A program made the position numbers and the translations under genes. The notes under the pieces are model-generated. The model made no database searches, was not told the DNA's origin, and worked only from the letters and a program-made list of their open reading frames with translations. This document shows positions 63,524-64,000 of a stretch of DNA of 64,000 nucleotides, one piece after another (the first letter of the stretch is position 1; each line of letters starts with the position of its first letter). Origin of the DNA: Nostoc sp. NMS2 (lineage in GTDB: Bacteria > Cyanobacteriota > Cyanobacteriia > Cyanobacteriales > Nostocaceae); assembly GCF_017115105.1 (NCBI RefSeq), contig NZ_JABXKH010000105.1, forward strand, positions 1 to 64,000. Direction: 5' to 3'.

Positions 63524-63566
63524 AATACTTCGACTACGCTCAGTACAAGTGACAAATGACAAATGA
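63524..63566. repeat. Dispersed TTCGACTACGCTCAGTACAAGT module with STRR
   Basis: ACTTCGACTACGCTCAGTAC at about 63,527 is flanked by ATGACCAATA and by repeated ATGACAA. It is another copy of the module seen at 9508, 11,320 and 38,750. Confidence 0.65.
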
Positions 63567-63609
63567 CAGCATTTGCTAGTTAGCTTTAATTGCGCCGATC
63601 AAATTACCA

Positions 63610-64000
63610 TCAAACAGACTTTATCCGAATCGGAATCTGGATGATAAACTCTGTGCCTTGAAGCGGTGCAGAAATACACTTGAGTTGGCCACCATGCTTG
63701 TTGATAATTTGGTAGCTAATTGACATTCCTAGACCTGTAGCTGTACCAACAGGTTTAGTTGTAAAAAATGGATCAAAAACTTTTTGCTTTACTGCTTCTG
63801 TCATACCACAGCCATTATCAGCAATCCGAATTATCACTTTATTGCTATCTAAAATCTCAGTGTAAATACGAATCCGGGGATTGTTAATTGTCAGTTTTTG
63901 CTCGCCAGTTTTTTTTATATTATCCACTAACAGATGACAATTAATTATTGATTCTTTCAAAGCATCAATAGAATTATTCAAAATATTCATAAATACTTGA
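63610..64000 (-). CDS. Histidine kinase, C-terminal catalytic part (cut by window edge)
   Basis: About 130 residues of the HATPase domain. On the minus strand the frame continues to the edge (QVF precedes MNILNNSIDAL), so the true start lies to the right. Visible motifs are the N-box MNILNNSIDAL, G1 IADNGCGM, F-box DPFFTTKPVG and G2 GTATGLGMSISYQIINKHGG, followed by the closing GTEFIIQIPI. This is the ATP-binding half of a two-component sensor kinase; input domains and phospho-acceptor His are outside the window. No response regulator is adjacent on this side. Confidence 0.9.
   Translation of the reverse strand, partial: QVFMNILNNSIDALKESIINCHLLVDNIKKTGEQKLTINNPRIRIYTEILDSNKVIIRIADNGCGMTEAVKQKVFDPFFTTKPVGTATGLGMSISYQIINKHGGQLKCISAPLQGTEFIIQIPIRIKSV

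Overview
The window comes from a filamentous, heterocyst-forming type of cyanobacterium (Nostocales, Nostoc-like). The left edge holds the first 18 codons of psbD (photosystem II D2). Other cyanobacterial markers are petP, chlG, a sigG-type sigma factor, a devBCA exporter, a PucC/BCD-type transporter, many HIP1 octamers (GCGATCGC) and the heptanucleotide repeats (STRR type) typical of Nostoc and Calothrix. No rRNA, CRISPR array, intact transposase or prophage was found. There is one tRNA (Asn, GTT).

Layout. 0-8.4 kb: psbD start, a UPF0367-like gene, an ECF-like ABC ATPase, a YacP/NYN nuclease, tRNA-Asn, a 997-residue calpain-like cysteine protease, a short BlaR/BlaI-type pair and comB. 8.5-35.2 kb: a minus-strand surface-polysaccharide locus of about 27 kb. 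Its upstream end is an ABC exporter (Wzm/Wzt with a carbohydrate-binding tail). Next come a methyltransferase, a PglD/NeuD-like acyltransferase, a beta-propeller glycosidase-like protein, a FemAB/GNAT-like protein, FdtA/FdtB (3-amino-3,6-dideoxyhexose synthesis), many glycosyltransferases and methyltransferases, and finally RmlA, RmlC and RmlD (dTDP-rhamnose). RmlB, needed by both dTDP-sugar branches, is not in the window. Most genes in the upstream half overlap or nearly touch, so they are probably co-transcribed.

35.3-45 kb: two Uma2-family proteins, petP, an ArsA/Get3-like protein with an altered P-loop, chlG (chlorophyll synthase), a small CxxC membrane protein, a zinc alcohol dehydrogenase, an inositol-monophosphatase-like enzyme and a PucC-type transporter. 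44.9-45.9 kb is a graveyard of gene fragments and a small inverted-repeat element. 45.9-56 kb: leuS with an unusual duplicated insertion, small hypotheticals, a gamma-glutamylcyclotransferase-like gene, sigG with a putative anti-sigma factor, an L,D-transpeptidase, a ComFB-like protein and an M23 peptidase. 56-64 kb: devB-devC-devA, a HupE-like membrane protein, a two-domain secreted nuclease and the C-terminal part of a histidine kinase cut by the right edge.

How the genes fit together. The central locus makes activated deoxysugars, assembles and methylates a glycan on the cytoplasmic face and exports it through Wzm/Wzt. The LDT, M23 peptidase and DevBCA exporter are further envelope functions. 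Gaps between genes are rich in STRRs and MITE-like elements. Two of those near the right edge have visible inverted ends and target duplications.

The most distinctive observations are the DUF2934-like 36-residue tandem insertion in LeuRS, the two-glycosyltransferase protein joined by a repeated coiled coil, the calpain-like protease with six N-terminal repeats and three PPC-like domains, and the MITE cluster at 59.9-63.5 kb. All family assignments come from reading translated sequence and recalled family motifs. No database search was run.
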